Shown here in pieces: positions 35,642-49,800 of a DNA stretch of 64,000 nt (its first letter is position 1; each line of letters begins with the position of its first letter). The stretch is from NCBI RefSeq assembly GCF_022458985.1, contig NC_061771.1, positions 15,663,001-15,727,000 on the forward strand. Reading direction: 5' to 3'. The stretch comes from Mugil cephalus (Eukaryota; Chordata; Actinopteri; Mugiliformes; Mugilidae). A program made the translations under genes and the position numbers. The notes below the pieces were generated by a model, which made no database searches, was not told where the DNA came from, and saw only the letters and a program-made list of their open reading frames with translations.

Positions 35642-38102
35642 CTAACAGGCCTCCATCTCAAGCAGAGGGCCCGTAGCTGCTGCCTTAGCTTTGCATGTGG
35701 AGAAACTGTTGCGTTTTCCTCCTGCAAGAAAGAGAAAAGGAGGCTCAGCCAACCACGCCAGCGAGTACACAAGCGCACACCGAGGGGGGAAAAAACTCCT
35801 GCGGTTTCACCAACGAGAGTTTGGTAACGTTCTCATCACACAAACCAAAACCAGACGAGCAATGACTCCAGGGTGACTCCGCGGTGACTCACCATGCATG
35901 CATGCGTTCCTAGTTCAGGGCGGGGCAAATAATCTGTCGTTACCGTTCACACAATCAATCATTAAGCCTTTGCGTCCTCAGTGCTACAGCTGATGGAGAG
36001 AAAGCCTCTGCAGCCCGGAGCGAAGCGCTGAGCTATAGAGGGGTTATTGGTCAGCGACAGGATGTGGGCCGGCCTCTAGCTTTGATCTCCTCCAACATGG
36101 GGGTTGCCGTGACCCAGCTGGCAGCGCTGCGCTCGCCGCCGCTGCTGCTCATTCCTCCTCTCGCTCCCTCGCCCGATTGTGTTGTGCTTGACATTTAAAC
36201 CACCGCTGCAGGTGGGCAATGGGAAAACAAGAAAAGGAACTTCTAGGTCGGCCCGAACACCCACATTTACAAACATCTAAAGGCTCGATGTGTGGGGTTT
36301 ATAGAGGGATCTACAGGCAGAAATGGAATATAAAAGCCTTTATCACGTTTTCATCATAACAGATCTGTGATCTCTGTAGGTAGCGGTTCAATGCCTGGTT
36401 CATGGGCCACACGCTGAACATCCTCGAGCAGGACACCGACAATTGCAATCAGATTTCCCAGATCTGATTTTTATTTAACTTTGAGTACCAATGGGTAGAA
36501 TATAAGGCAGGGGGCTATACAAACACAATACCATTTATCATGACGGTATTGTGAAAATGATGAAAGTAAGAACTATATGTTAGTTTAGAGTGAGTTCATG
36601 TCGTGACATCATGTTTCTACAAAAGAACACTTGCTCTGCATTTTAGTTTCTAAAATATGTCCCTTCAAATGGGGGAGAGGCTTCGCCTTTAGTTGCAATC
36701 TTTCACCACTAGATGCCACTAAATCCCACACACAGGTCCTTTAAGTGTGCATTCATGAGCAAGACAGGAGTGTTACAAGTGCTGTAGAAATGCCAGCAGC
36801 TTAACACACACTGATATTCTGAGCAAACGTATCCCACAATTCACTACACCATATCTATCTATCTATCTATCTATCTATCTGACAATAAGACGCTGAGGTT
36901 TATAATGGCTTTGATTCAGCATCAATATTAATGCACCTGTATTAGTCTCTATTAATTGTGTTTCTCTCAACTGAATGTGCGTTGTGTTGTTTTTTTTTTC
37001 CTTGTTTTTTTTTCTCTATTAGCACTGATTGATGTTCCAGCAACTCATTTCAGCTCCAATGTGCCATGTGCTGTTTTGTCATTTTAACAGGGACAAGATG
37101 TCCTTATTAACTCAAGTGAGTCCCAGCGAGCTCAGGCAGAACTTCACAGGCTCGTGGAACTAACGGGCTCTTCAGTCACCGAAAAAAATACGTCGCGCAA
37201 ACACACGACACTCGACGCGAGCACGTGGAACCCACTCCACCGCCGCACTGATCGAGTTGGGCGAAACCAGCAGTGTTTACTGGGCCGCGTTGGTAATTAT
37301 CTGAACCGGGGCCAGGTTCAGGTGCAGGGCGACGAGGAGGTGCGAAAATGTCACGTGCATCCACTCCAGAGGACCCTCTCGAATTTGGCCCCGTTTCCCT
37401 GACGGGGAAATTGTTTGTCAAGCTGCGAAAGTGTTCTTTTTCCTCTTGTGATCCAGCCCTGAGCTAACATAACAGAGTTAGCTTCAGTTATTGACAAGCC
37501 GAGGAGAGTTATTTTAGACCTACGCAGCATCAAATAGAATCCGTGATCAAAGTGGAGAGGCAGAGACAGAGGTGGATGAATGCCTCCTGCGACTAAAAAG
37601 ATGGATGTTTTGCGAATAGGAAAAAAAAAAGGGGGGAAAGAAGCGGCATTAGTGTGCTTCTCTCTCTTGTGGCGAAGCCGTGTGTGTTTTTGTAGGAGAG
37701 GAGTCGGTCGAGCCCCGCCGCTCGCCGCCGTCTCCGCGCCGAAAAGCCCCGGCGCACGCGCGGACACACACCGCCCTGCAGACGGCTTTACCACATGCGG
37801 ATAAAAGGGGAACGGGACGGAGGCCACCCTTCCCGAGGAGAGCTGACCCCGAAACCGAAAGGAACGCGGCGCTCGGGAGAAAAAGAAAAAGAGAGAGAGA
37901 GAGAGAGAGAGCCCCTGTCGCTTTTATTTACCTCCGCCGCCCTCCCTCTTTTCATCCCAGGATCTCAAAGCGGGGCCCGCACGGCCGGCCCTGCACCCAG
38001 TTTCCTGGGGAGCATTTTTCCTTCCCCCACCACAGACATGAAAAGCGCTGGCCTTCCTGCCTGGGGAAGAGTCCTGAGGGGCTGCGGGCGAGAAGTGTGT
38101 GA

Positions 38103-38162
<60 letters not shown>

Positions 38163-41100
38163 GTTTCAAAAAGGGTTTGGTGGTGGTAGCAGCAGGGGTG
38201 TGCGCTTGTGTGGTGGCTGCTCGTGGGGGGGGGCACCAGGCCAGCGCTTCACAAGGTCCGGCCGACACAAACACTGGGATTCAGGAGCAACTTGACCCCT
38301 CCGCTCCCCTCACCTCACCTCCCCTCCCTCCTCCTCCTCCTCCTCCATCCATCTCCCCCTCCTTCAACATTAGTGCTCAGGAATGCTGGCTGGACTTTTT
38401 TTTTTTTTTTTTTTTTTTTGCAGGAAATGAAACGCTCCTCTGTTCAGAAGGTTTTAGACTCCCCCTTCTTTTCTCTCTCCCCCAATCCCCTCGCCCCTAC
38501 GCGACGGAGGGAGAGAGGAAGGAGTCGGAGAGAAGGGTCTCGCTCCGGCGTTTGAAGTGTGGGAGGTTAAGATAACTGGCACAGCCTCTCGCCTCAATCG
38601 CCCGCTTTCACCTCCCGGGCCAAATCAAAGCGGCCGCAGCTGGGGCCCCCCCCCCGCCCCCCGAACGCCCCCGAGCCCCCTAACCTCCACATCCCACCCA
38701 CCTAACACAGTCCGACCTCACTCCCTAACGCCGCGACTCGGGGGATTCTTTTGGTGCCATTAAAAAGGGGAAAAATGACTGCAGACAAATTACTCTAAAA
38801 ATAAGCTGAGTGGAGAGAGGTGTCTCCAGCGCAAGCTGAGGTGCAGACTTTACCATGGCAGAGGGAGGAGGACAGAGAGGAGAGGGGAGAGAGTGAAAGG
38901 CTGGGAAACGGAGAACAATCCTAGTGAAGCAGCACTGGTCTTAAATTCTCTTCGTTACAAGTCAGGATTTATTTTTATAACGCTCTACTCGCGGAAGTTA
39001 ATTAAGATCTAGAAACGTAGTGAGCACTTAATAGTGCTGGAGCAGGGTAAGAATCACGTGTAGTTAGATGATTACCGGTTGTAAACTAGCTGTAAAAGTA
39101 ATTATTCCACTGTGCTCTCAAAACGGTGATAGATGAGAAAGTTTGGGTCATAGTTTTGTCTCCTTTTTTCAGGCTTCACATAGGTTTGAGCAACGCATTA
39201 CACAGCAACTACGTTTACTTAGAACAGCAGGAAGTTTCCATCAATATTTCCAAATGTCCAAAGTACGAAGAGTCAAGTTTCGAAACATGTTTGATTTAAT
39301 ATAAAACCGAAAATCAGCTGAAGCCACGTATTGTTTGGCTTTTTTTTTTTTAATAATTAATCAAACAACATAAATCGGCCTTGCAAAGCGTGGTGACTGA
39401 ATTAAGGTAAATGTCACCTGTTCAGTCTGTCTCACACTGACTGAACTGACGCGTTCCCGTGAAGGAACGTTCACATTCCTGGTGCCAAGGCGTGTCGCGG
39501 GTCTCGCCGGTGACCTTGGCCCCGGACGGCGCAGCTGGTTTCGGTGACACCTTTTCAAAGGAGCCTCCACTCTATAAAACTTTGGCAGTGTCGCTCTTAA
39601 AGACAAAGGGGAAGGAAAGAGGGGGAAAAAAAAAAAAAACGAAAAGAAAAGAACGGGCACCTGGAAGGGACGCTGACGTTTTTTAAAGAAAACGCTCTGC
39701 ACTGTCAGCACTTTCCTCAGCTTTGAGCCGCTCGACATGAAAGAAAATCGACCCTTGAGAGAACGCTTTGAAATGTTTAACTTCCAATCAAAAAAAAAAA
39801 AAAAAGTCAATTTTTTTTGTGACTATCGGAAACTAAACGAGCGCGTCCGGAGTTTGCTAAAACGCTACGAAGACAAAGGAGACGAAAGACGGTGTCTGGC
39901 TTAAAATATTGGAGGGGAAGGGTGGGGTCTGGTTGTGGTCAAAAAAGGGAACGGGGAGGTGGAGGGGAGGTGGAGGGGGGGGAGTCGCCACAACCCCAAA
40001 CCTCAGGTATGCGTGGGTGAGACTAGGGGGAGCGCAGGAGAGTGTGGGAGTAGGGGGGAGGTAGTGGGAGGCGGTGGGAGGGGTTGCCCACATCAGAGGC
40101 GGCATCGCTGGGGGCCCTGGCAGCTGAAGTCTGGCCATGTGCCCCCGCACGACTCAGTCTGAGCCGCTGCAGGCCGGGGGATGTCAGGAGGGGAGGGGAG
40201 AGGGGAGGGGAGGGAAGGGGAGGGGAGGGGAGGGGGGAGGGCGTGCGGCACATTCAAAGAGTCGGCACAATGACTGCTCCCTCTGCTGTGGTCTCGCTTC
40301 AAAGGGCCTCCGCCGCCACTCGCATTCACCATCGGGGCGGCGGAGTGGAGCAGGAAAAGGAGGAGCGGACGAAAAAAAAGGGAGTAAAGAGGCAGAAAAT
40401 GAGTGGAAGAAGAGCCGGGGTTGAGGTATTTTTTTTTTAACTCTTCACAATGGCCAGACGGACTAGAGCAGCGTAAAAAAAAAACAAAAAAAAAACAAAC
40501 ACGGGCCGAACGTACTCCTTCCTGCCTGCGCCGCGTTACCTGGGGGCCATTTATTCAGAGATAAGCATCCGACGAGGGGGGGAGCGCTTTATAAGGTCAC
40601 ATAACTCTGCCTCTTCCGAGAGGCTGCTGCTGCGCCCCTAGGGTGAGGTGAGGGGGGGGGGGGAGAGAGTGTGAGAAAGACAGGAAGTAGAGAAGACATC
40701 ACAAAAAGCCTTGAGACTGGACCCTCATACTGTTACTGCAGCTGGCCAAACCGCAGCACAATAGGCCCGTGACTCAATCAAAACAGATTTCAGGCCCCAG
40801 TCTAAACAACCGCACCGCCAGAGCTGCATTCTCTCCCCGTGTAAACAGGGGGACGTTGAGACGTTCCCCCCTTTCTCGGGGTGTCAAAATGTCAAATGAG
40901 GTCAGTCAGCGTCGGTGTGAAAGATCGGGCCGCGCACGTTAATTACGGGTCCGTTTTCTAAGTGCTGAGGCGGTGGGTTTTCTTCACAGGGAGGGCTTTG
41001 TGAAGGTCAGAGGGAGGGAGGAGGGGGTGAACGTTTCCGACTCCATTTCCTACCTAGAGTAACATTAGCCCTGGGCGTCGCTCTCATTTAGGCCCAAATT

Positions 41101-41440
41101 TCCCTCATCCACCTCCTACCTCATAACCACTTTCACCCCTCCTTTTTTTTTTTTTTTTTTTGGGTAGCACAGTTTTAAAAACATCTCCTCATCTCCTGCT
41201 TTCACTGCTCAGAGCCAGAGTCCGTTTTTTTTTTTTTTTTGCGATCCGGATTCCATCCCCAATTATCCCGTGTCACTAATAAGGCAGGGTGTGGAGGCAC
41301 TGGGCTGTGCCGCAGTGGCCTGGGGAGGGAGGGTGGGGTGGGGGGGGGGGCTCAGCTCCAAATTGAAACGGCTCGGGAAAATGGGAGGCAGACGCCGAAT
41401 CTTGCCTAATTGCGGCCGGGGTGTAAGGCAGGCTGCTCGG

Positions 41441-41493
<53 letters not shown>

Positions 41494-43981
41494 AGAGAGG
41501 GAGAGAGAGAAATGTTTTGGGCATGATGAGGCTCTGAGAAAAGAGACAAGATGAGAGGCAACAAATAAAGGCAGAGGAGAAAGGGGGAGAAGCGAGGGAT
41601 GGAGGCTGAAGGATGAGTGGCAGTTGCGCGAGAACGGGTAAACTCAGAACCCTCGGGAATGTGGGATTTTCTTCTGGCCCTTTTCTCACCCTCCCTTTTC
41701 CACCTAACGCACTCGCTCCCTCTCTCTCCTCTCTCCTCCTCCTCCTCCTCCTCTTCTTCTTCTTCTTCTTCCCTCCTCACTCATCAAAGCCTTCTGACAG
41801 CTGACTTCTGGCTGCACACATCAGAGGGAGCAGAGCCGGGGCATGACTGAGACAGAGAGAGGAGGAGAGGAGAGTGGCCACCAAAGCTCCTGCTTGATCA
41901 ACACTTTCTTTGATGTCTCAGAACCAGGACGTGATGCATTTCTACCTGATGATCATAATATATATATATATATATATAAATATATAATATCCCTACTCAC
42001 GTGCTTAAAAACATCCGTCAGCAAAAGAGCGCCTTCGTTAAGAAGTGACGTGATTCGCGGTTTTATGGCACAAGTTCCAAAGCTGGCCAGATTAAAAAGA
42101 CACTTTTGTCGGGAGTGTCTCCCCCTCTAAAAAAAAATATTAAAAAAAAAGAAAAAAAAATGGAGAAAGCCTGGAGGGCATGTATGCGTCTCGGCCAGAT
42201 AACTATCTCAAAGGCTGTGAATCAGCGGGCTTAGTCAGACAAAAGGCCGACAGCGCGGGAGGAAGCAAGACAGAGGGAAACAAAGTAAAGAAGGGCGCAG
42301 AAACTGTGAGGAGAGGAGGAGTGCGAGTGGACATTTGAAGTCAGTTTAAAAAAGAAAAAAAAGAAAAGAAAAAAGGATCTGGCGGAGCGCAGCGGCTGGG
42401 GGAAAGAGACGGAAACTCTAATTTCACAATGTCAGAGTAATGACTTCTCAGAGAGCTGTTCTACTGTGGTGGGAGCCAGCTGTGTGGTGGGCCCACTGTT
42501 TGACATGCTAAAGATAACAAGAGGGAACCAACATTGAGCCATAAAAAAAAAAAGCTGCGCTGCAACTCGACTCCTGGTTTGACTCACAGGCTGAAAAATT
42601 AAAAAACAAAAAAACAAAACAGGAAACATGTCGATATGAGAAGGCATCAAGTCACCCTCCTCCTTAAAATCCACCACTTTGTTATTTAGAATATTTTTCT
42701 TTACAACTGCAAAAGTGAACTAGATGCTCATTGGGAACAATAAAAAACAAGGTGTTCACTTTTTGTCTTCCAAATAAACTCATTAAGAAATCTTTTGGAT
42801 TTTTCACACAGGGGGACAGACAGATGGGGCAGAGGCTGGGACACATGAAAAGAAACAGACAAACGAGTTCATTTAAAGATGTTTTTGGCGTCTACAGCAA
42901 GCTAACCTCAATCCAGCTCTTTGGGATCTGCATAAATTGAGGGCTTGGGGAGTTGTGGCAGTATCCTCGGTATTATGCATATTAGTTTAAGGCTGTCACT
43001 GAGAATCAGCAAGGGTGTCCATCCCGCTGCGGCTAGGCACTGCTAATTATTGGATCAGAGATAAAGTGCTTTTTAGCGCTTGCGCTCTCCGCGCTTTGAA
43101 AACGGGGCGATGGGCGAGAAAGAGAAAAAAGAAAAAAAAAAAAAGGACAGAAGAAAAGCAGCCCCAATTTTGGGTTCAGATACAGCCACTGGGTCAGGAA
43201 TCGATCAAGTGGAAAACCTTTGTCTGGTCGGGGCGATTTCGACGTAAGACCAGATTTGTCACATCTGCCCGGCTTTTCCCCGCTGCCAAAAGGGAGCGGA
43301 ATAACAGGATGCTACCAGACTCGCAGGGAGGGAGAGGGAAGGGAAGCGGAGAGATAGAAAGCAAAGAGAGAAAAAGGAAGATCGGTAGAAAGAAAAAAAA
43401 AAAACAGAGTTGCCTTCACCACATGCTGTGAACGTGTTAATCCTTCTTTCGGGGGAGAAACGCGGGGACAGGTGACAGTCCAGTCGAGGGTTTGACATTC
43501 GATCTGAATCAATCTCTCTCCCTCTACACATCTTTCACATGTTAGGAAATAAAAAGCGACCACAGAGGCCCTTTGTCACGAAAGCATTATAGGCACCCCG
43601 AAAACCCCAGATACCATGAAATCTTATTAAGGTATAGCATCTCATTAAGTTCCTGCCAAACAAGCTGCTGGATCCCGCTCTGCCTCACAAAGACGTGGGG
43701 GGAAAAGGCAACACATGCAGCCCATATGGGGCCGAGCCTCCACCGGCAAGTCGGGGAGGTGGGGAGAAAAAAAAAAAAAAAAAAAAAAAATTAAAAATAT
43801 TCTGGGCGAGTAAAAACCGTTTTCGCCTTTATTATTTAGACCGTGTTTAGAAAACACTGAGTGGATGCCTGATTTATCGAGCAATAGTTTTCGCATTTTT
43901 CAAACACGCGGTAAGAAGAAAAATAAGCCGTAAACTGCTGACAGAACATCTGACTCTTCATCCAGCCACACAGAAACAGTG

Positions 43982-44015
<34 letters not shown>

Positions 44016-46808
44016 ACACAAGGCAGAAAATCCAATGCATATTGTGCTAAGGCCATTGAGCAAACCCTACACACAAAGCACAATCCCTCTTCAGGCCTTA
44101 ACGCCGCTGACACAATGACTATGGTGAGGTTAGGGTGGACCTCTTTAGGATTAGTCTGTGAGCACACACTCTCAAGTCAGTGTTTAGCAGTGTTAAAAAG
44201 AAAGCTTGACATGTACTGAAGTGGACCAGACAGGGAGGGCATAGAGGGGGGTTTGTCTTACCATATTCTCAGATGTACGCCGTTTTCATTCTCTGGCCTG
44301 TACCTGCAGAAAATTGCATCTTTTTTAAAATAATTTTGAGATATCTGGACGGCATGGATCAAAGCCGCCCATCTGGCCTACACAGTGTACAGACCATTAA
44401 AAAAAAAAAAAAAAAAGAAAGAAAGAAAGAAAAAAAGGAAAACACTGACATTTTATTTAAAGCGTAATTCTCAGTGGATTACAGTTGCAGTGCTAAGAGG
44501 AGGCTCGAAAAAGCGCAGATAAACAAGGTCAGCAGAAAGACACACTGTAGCGCAGCAGGCAAACAAACAGTGCAAAGCCCCGAATCTGTAAGTCGTCGTA
44601 TAGAATGGACAGACTAATCCCAAAGTAGGTGTTAATATGTGGAGACTGGGACGACGGACAGGAGATGGAGGGATGCACACAGAGAAAGTCCGCTGAGGCC
44701 GGACTGAGGATAGAGCAGGTGACATTCATGTGTTGGTGTATTTCCTGTGGGGATTAGGCATTTTTTTTTGTTTTTTTTTTTACAGGATGTAACGAAATGC
44801 AGCCAAAAACTGTGACAGATGATGCGTGTGTTCTTTGGAAAGACGGCACAACTTCAATATGCATCAGAAGACGAAAAAAAATAATAATAATAATAACAAC
44901 ACTAATAAAGAGGAAAAGCTGCGTGGATCACTGCTTACCTGGGGCCGTTTCCTGCATCTTCTCCCTCTTCCGCTTCTTCTTCTTTCCCTAAAAAATATAC
45001 AGAGGAACGCATAAAGTGTGGCTCCAGCACTCACGCTCACTAGACCACTCTGATATCCTGCTGCTGACTGCCATGTTCACTCATCCCCTGCTGGGCATCC
45101 AACCAGCATCCCCCAGACTCCGAACTCCAGCGCAAACTGCGACACTGAGAGGGCCTGACCGACCTGCCTGAGTTTCATCTCGCGTGGGCGCGCCCCACCG
45201 GCACTCAGCCGCTTCTAATTCTGAGCTGTGGCCGTCCCGGTGGAGTACAGGTAGCTACACCACTCCACGTCCTCGGAGCCCCTCTATCGACGAGCATTAG
45301 CGTGAAGTGCAATTAAAAGTGATGGAGTTAGTCTAGTTTAGCTGCGTGTGTGTGAAGTGCACCACCTTTTTCCAGCGATGTGGTGGGAGCGTGTAAGGAT
45401 TTATAGCTTATGCTAAATCCCCGGGGGGGGAGACTATAGGTATAGATAGCAGCGCAGAGTCGTTCTAGTCAAATATGAGCAGCACTTTGGTTTCCTGCTG
45501 CAAAGTCTGCTAATCCACTTATTCATGAGCTAATCTGCCTTCTACTGCTGCGGCAGACGGCGAAGAAGAGGGACTAAGTGAGTGTGGGTGAGAGAAAGGA
45601 TGAGAGAGGGGGCACGCGGCGAAACTGTGAACGCCGCATGCTCCCCGTGCCAGCGCGCTGCCTATTTTGGGTGTTTCCAGGCACGATGCGCTGCCCGTGC
45701 ACAGCTGAGGATGTCGACTATGGAGGAGCGGTCACAGGAAAGATCACGCTTGCCGTATCTTTACCTGGTAGAAAGTCATTCCATCCGGTGGGACCTGAGC
45801 TGACTGTCACTAGCTGATACCTGGTCCCCCACCCTCCCACCCCCACCCCCCTCCCCCTCCCGCCCACCCCCTCCCTCCCTCAGCGAGGCATTTTGGCAGC
45901 GGAGCAGCGGAGCCAGAACGAGGAGGGATGCTGTCGGTGTCCGAGGGGAGGCAGATAAACACCACAAAGCACTTCGGTGGTGGAGTGAATGTGAGTGCCG
46001 GAGCCACACTTTTAATAAAAGCTGGTGCTCTCTTTCTCTCTCTCACAAAGTCATACACACCACACGCTGAAGAGTCGAACACACACAGACACATGCGACG
46101 GGGGCTAAAAAAACAGGCCGCGTCCTAAATCCGGCCCGATGTGTGAGTCCTACCCACATCTGCAAACAAAATGGGCAGCTACGCTACGGGGAGGCGGAGG
46201 GAGGGGAGGGGGGGGGTTAAAGGTGGCTGCTGCTGAATGCTGAATGCACAATCCAGACTCCTCAACTCGTTCTAACAGTCGCTTTTTACATCCCATGCTG
46301 ATGTGGAACATCAAAGACTAGCATAACCATTACCAGGCAATTTTCACTCACAGTGGCAATAATAGTGTCCGTGGATGATACAGTGTCATGAATTACACAT
46401 TAGGCTGAAACAAAGGGGCTACAAATGGACCCCATTAGCACGGAGAATGCTGGTGCGAATTAGCCCGTGTGTCACTCTCGCGTGAAATTTAAAAAGAAAA
46501 CGAAAAAAAAAAAACAAGTCATGCGACACAGACGTAAACAAACGACACAAACGCACGCACGCGCACCTCTTGCCAGTCTGTTCTGTTGATACTTACATAG
46601 TTGTCTCGGGCGGACCAGCCTGGGTAGAGCTGCATGTGGAGCTGCCGTTCCTTGCGGGCTAACTCATAATACTTAGCTTGCTCTTCCCGAGATAAAGCAT
46701 GCCACTGTTTCAGCACAAGGGAAAAATAGTATACAGTCAATCACTGGTGCGCGCTAGCATGTTCCCTGCATAGAGACGTGTGCGGTAGTGATTTGGTAAA
46801 GGAGAAGA

Positions 46809-46840
<32 letters not shown>

Positions 46841-49800
46841 AAAAAGCCTTTTTCAACTTCCAAACTTTCGGCGCAGGATAAAAGACAGAAGGAAGACGAG
46901 GGAAACATGATGAAGAGATTAGCATGCGCAAGAGTCGGAGAGGGAAAGAGGAGAAGAGGGGGGGAAAAAAAACTTTGATTTCATATCAAAACACTGCTTC
47001 CAATTTAGCAGTGCTTTTTATTCAAACTATGTCAGCGAGCAATTACCCTGCGCAGGCCACAAACTAGGCTTTGCTGTGGCTGGCTGCTTCAACCGCCAGG
47101 CCTATTCGTTAAGGCTTTTAACATGGCTCTGTGGTTCCACTCTTTTCCCAATCCTCAAAAGGAACAAATTTTGTCATTTCCAACCGTGCCATTATCCAGG
47201 CATATTTTATTAAAGCCAATTTGATTAAATGTCAGTTAGACAGGCAGCCTGTATCTGCGCTTCTGAGAGGGAAATAATTGGCTTGGGCAATCATGACAAT
47301 AATCACAACTTGTTCATAAAAGGCTCCATGTTAATAAGGAATCTTTGTACTTTTTTCCTGCTAATTGGGCCCGGGAAGTGAGCGCGTGCGGCGTCACGAG
47401 AGCCGCGGCTCGAACTGCGATCCGCCTGCGATTTAAGTCAATCAACGAAAGATCCGGGCCGAAGCGGGGAAGGGAGAAACGAGGCGGGTGCGCGACCTTA
47501 CCCTCCGTCCCAGGATCTGATTGATGGCGGCGCTCTCCTTCAGCGTGCACTCGGCGACCACGTTCGCACGCATCTCTTTCATGTAGAGCATGAAGGCGTT
47601 TAGCGGCTTCTTGATGTGCGGTCTTTTGGGCTCCTGCTCCTTTCTCTGTTCGTGCTGAGGTTTCCTGCAGAGAGAGAGAAAAATAACAACAACAACAACA
47701 CAGACGAGGAGGTAAGAGGAGGAAGAAACCAAATCGCTGGAAAATGAGAGAACAAAAGGGCGACGCGGCGAAAAGACGGAAACTGCGGCGCGGCCGTGGC
47801 GACAAAAAGCGGCGAGGGTCTGGCTGCTATCAGCCAATGGCGAGCCAGCGTGAGAGGGGCCGCCACGCCACAGGCCCCTGCCTCTTTAATCATGTGCAGT
47901 CGTAGCCGGAGCCCTTCATGCGGAGAGATTACTTCACCAGTAATGACAACCAAACCCTCTTGTCCGCAGCACATTGGCAACTGCTTAAAACCAAATGCTC
48001 GAACTCAGAGACGCTCCGCTCCCACTCCTGACTTACTTTCTAACAACCGTTTTGATAATAGTACAGTCTTGGTGTGAGGATGGCCATGAATAATGGAAAT
48101 ATCAGTGATAAACCTCTTCAGGGCGCTCGCAGCGCTTTCCCGCTGCACACACTTGGGATGAGAATTCGGTTCATCCCGGCACTAATCTAGGACCTGTATC
48201 TGTTGCCGGCTAAGGCTGTTGTGATCCCTGAGGCCAAATGAAGCGCAGGCCCCTTATCAGTGGAGCACGGGCTACTTATCTGTTCGCATCGAGAGAATGA
48301 GAACAAGGCTCTGACGGAGGGTTTGTTCGGCAACGGCCTACCGTAGAGCACAAATACCTGGAAGTAGCTCAAATAGCTGCTGATAGAGGGGGAGGGGGGC
48401 GGTACGAGCTTCCAAAACGTGCGAGTGAGGGAGTGTGTCGGACTCACATGTGCATGATGTCGGTTTCATGCGGCGGCTCGTGTTTGACCTGTGGGTTGAC
48501 GATGGCCGGGTGGGGGATCCCTGTGGCGTGGGGACCGGGGGGACCGGGAACCATGTGGTGTGAAAACCTGCAACAACAGAACACTTTGATTAATTAGGGA
48601 GGCGCTCGTTTGGCACACGAGGGAAACGGATGCATTCTGATGTAACAGTCTCGCTATAAACTGAGAGCTCATGATTCAACTTTTCAGTTTGGAGGCTGCG
48701 GTTCGTGGTACTACTGAATCGTACCGTCTTGTACCGACACACATTTCAATCATTTTCAATCAAAAGAAACACAAAGTGATCACAGACTTTCTCTTGGTCA
48801 CTGGCTTCAGTGTCCCTCTGTGTCTGTAACCTATTCAAGCCCTCCACATCACAAACCCTCCAACCTGTGGCCCTGCATGGCTGCCCGATGCTCCAAGTGT
48901 ACTCACTACAATCTGAGAGTACGGATTGAAGGGTTACATGCAGAGAACAACTTCCTCGTACGTGTATAGGTCGATTTCCAGGTTCTGTAAATTCATTTAA
49001 ATGCTGTAAAACGACACAATCAAATATCTCATGGCACCGCTTCATGGGATTATAGAGCAGAGCAAACAGCGTGTTTGTTCCACGCGACGTACCACAATGA
49101 CCAACGAGTGACGAAGCAGACGGGTAAAATATGACAAACTGATAGACAAACATATTTTGTCTCTATTTGTTTTAAAAGTCTGTTTCAATTTAGCGCGCGT
49201 TTCTTTTAGATATGCTTCATATACACAGATCAGCCAGACACGAGGAAATCTTTAGACATGCTTTTCATCCCTCGTCACGTCTTCAAATTCCCTCAGATTC
49301 CTCCTCAGACATAATAAATAGTGAAGACTGTGTCTTGTCATCAGATCGACTCCGGGTCCAAAAACTCTTAATTTTCTGCTTTGTTTCTTTTTCTTTAATA
49401 GATTTGTTTTTACGCTCACTTCTGAGGTCTCGTTTCAGCTATCTGGCTTCAAGTTTTTTTTTTTTACTGTCAGACAATCTGAAGCTTGCTTTTTTATAGA
49501 TTTGTTAGCTCTCTGAGTCTGTAGATCGGCCAGTTTTTTCTTAGACATGAGCATAAGCCTTAAAAATAAGCCACACACCATGGGTAAAAATCCTATACCA
49601 AAGACATGGGCTGATATACTGTAGATATTCCAATTTAAGGGGGTCTGAAGAGGAAAAGGGAAAACCGTCGGGTCCATTGCCTCATCCTGCCCGGCCCATT
49701 GATATTACATCTGTCTTCACTCAGTCTGAATGTCTGAAGCCATCACACCAGCAGAGACAGAGATAGTAAATAAAAAAAAGGAAAGAGAGAAGAGAGATGT

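Larger units (their letters stand above)
36747..44938 (-). other. lef1: Last lef1 intron, main part
   Basis: Holds many low-complexity tracts: (ATCT)n at 36852-36880, (GT)n at 38105-38160 and 41442-41492, (CA)n at 43982-44010, (CTC/TTC)n at 41715-41773, and several poly-A/T runs. CpG-rich blocks occur at 37150-38100 and G-runs at 40186-40244. No exon with recognisable protein sequence was found on either strand. Confidence 0.6.

Noticed and set aside
37680..38575. Overlapping long open frames around 37.7-38.6 kb on both strands
   Set aside because: They arise from the GT array, CpG-rich and homopolymer tracts. The translations are runs of CV, HT, FF or P residues with no domain.
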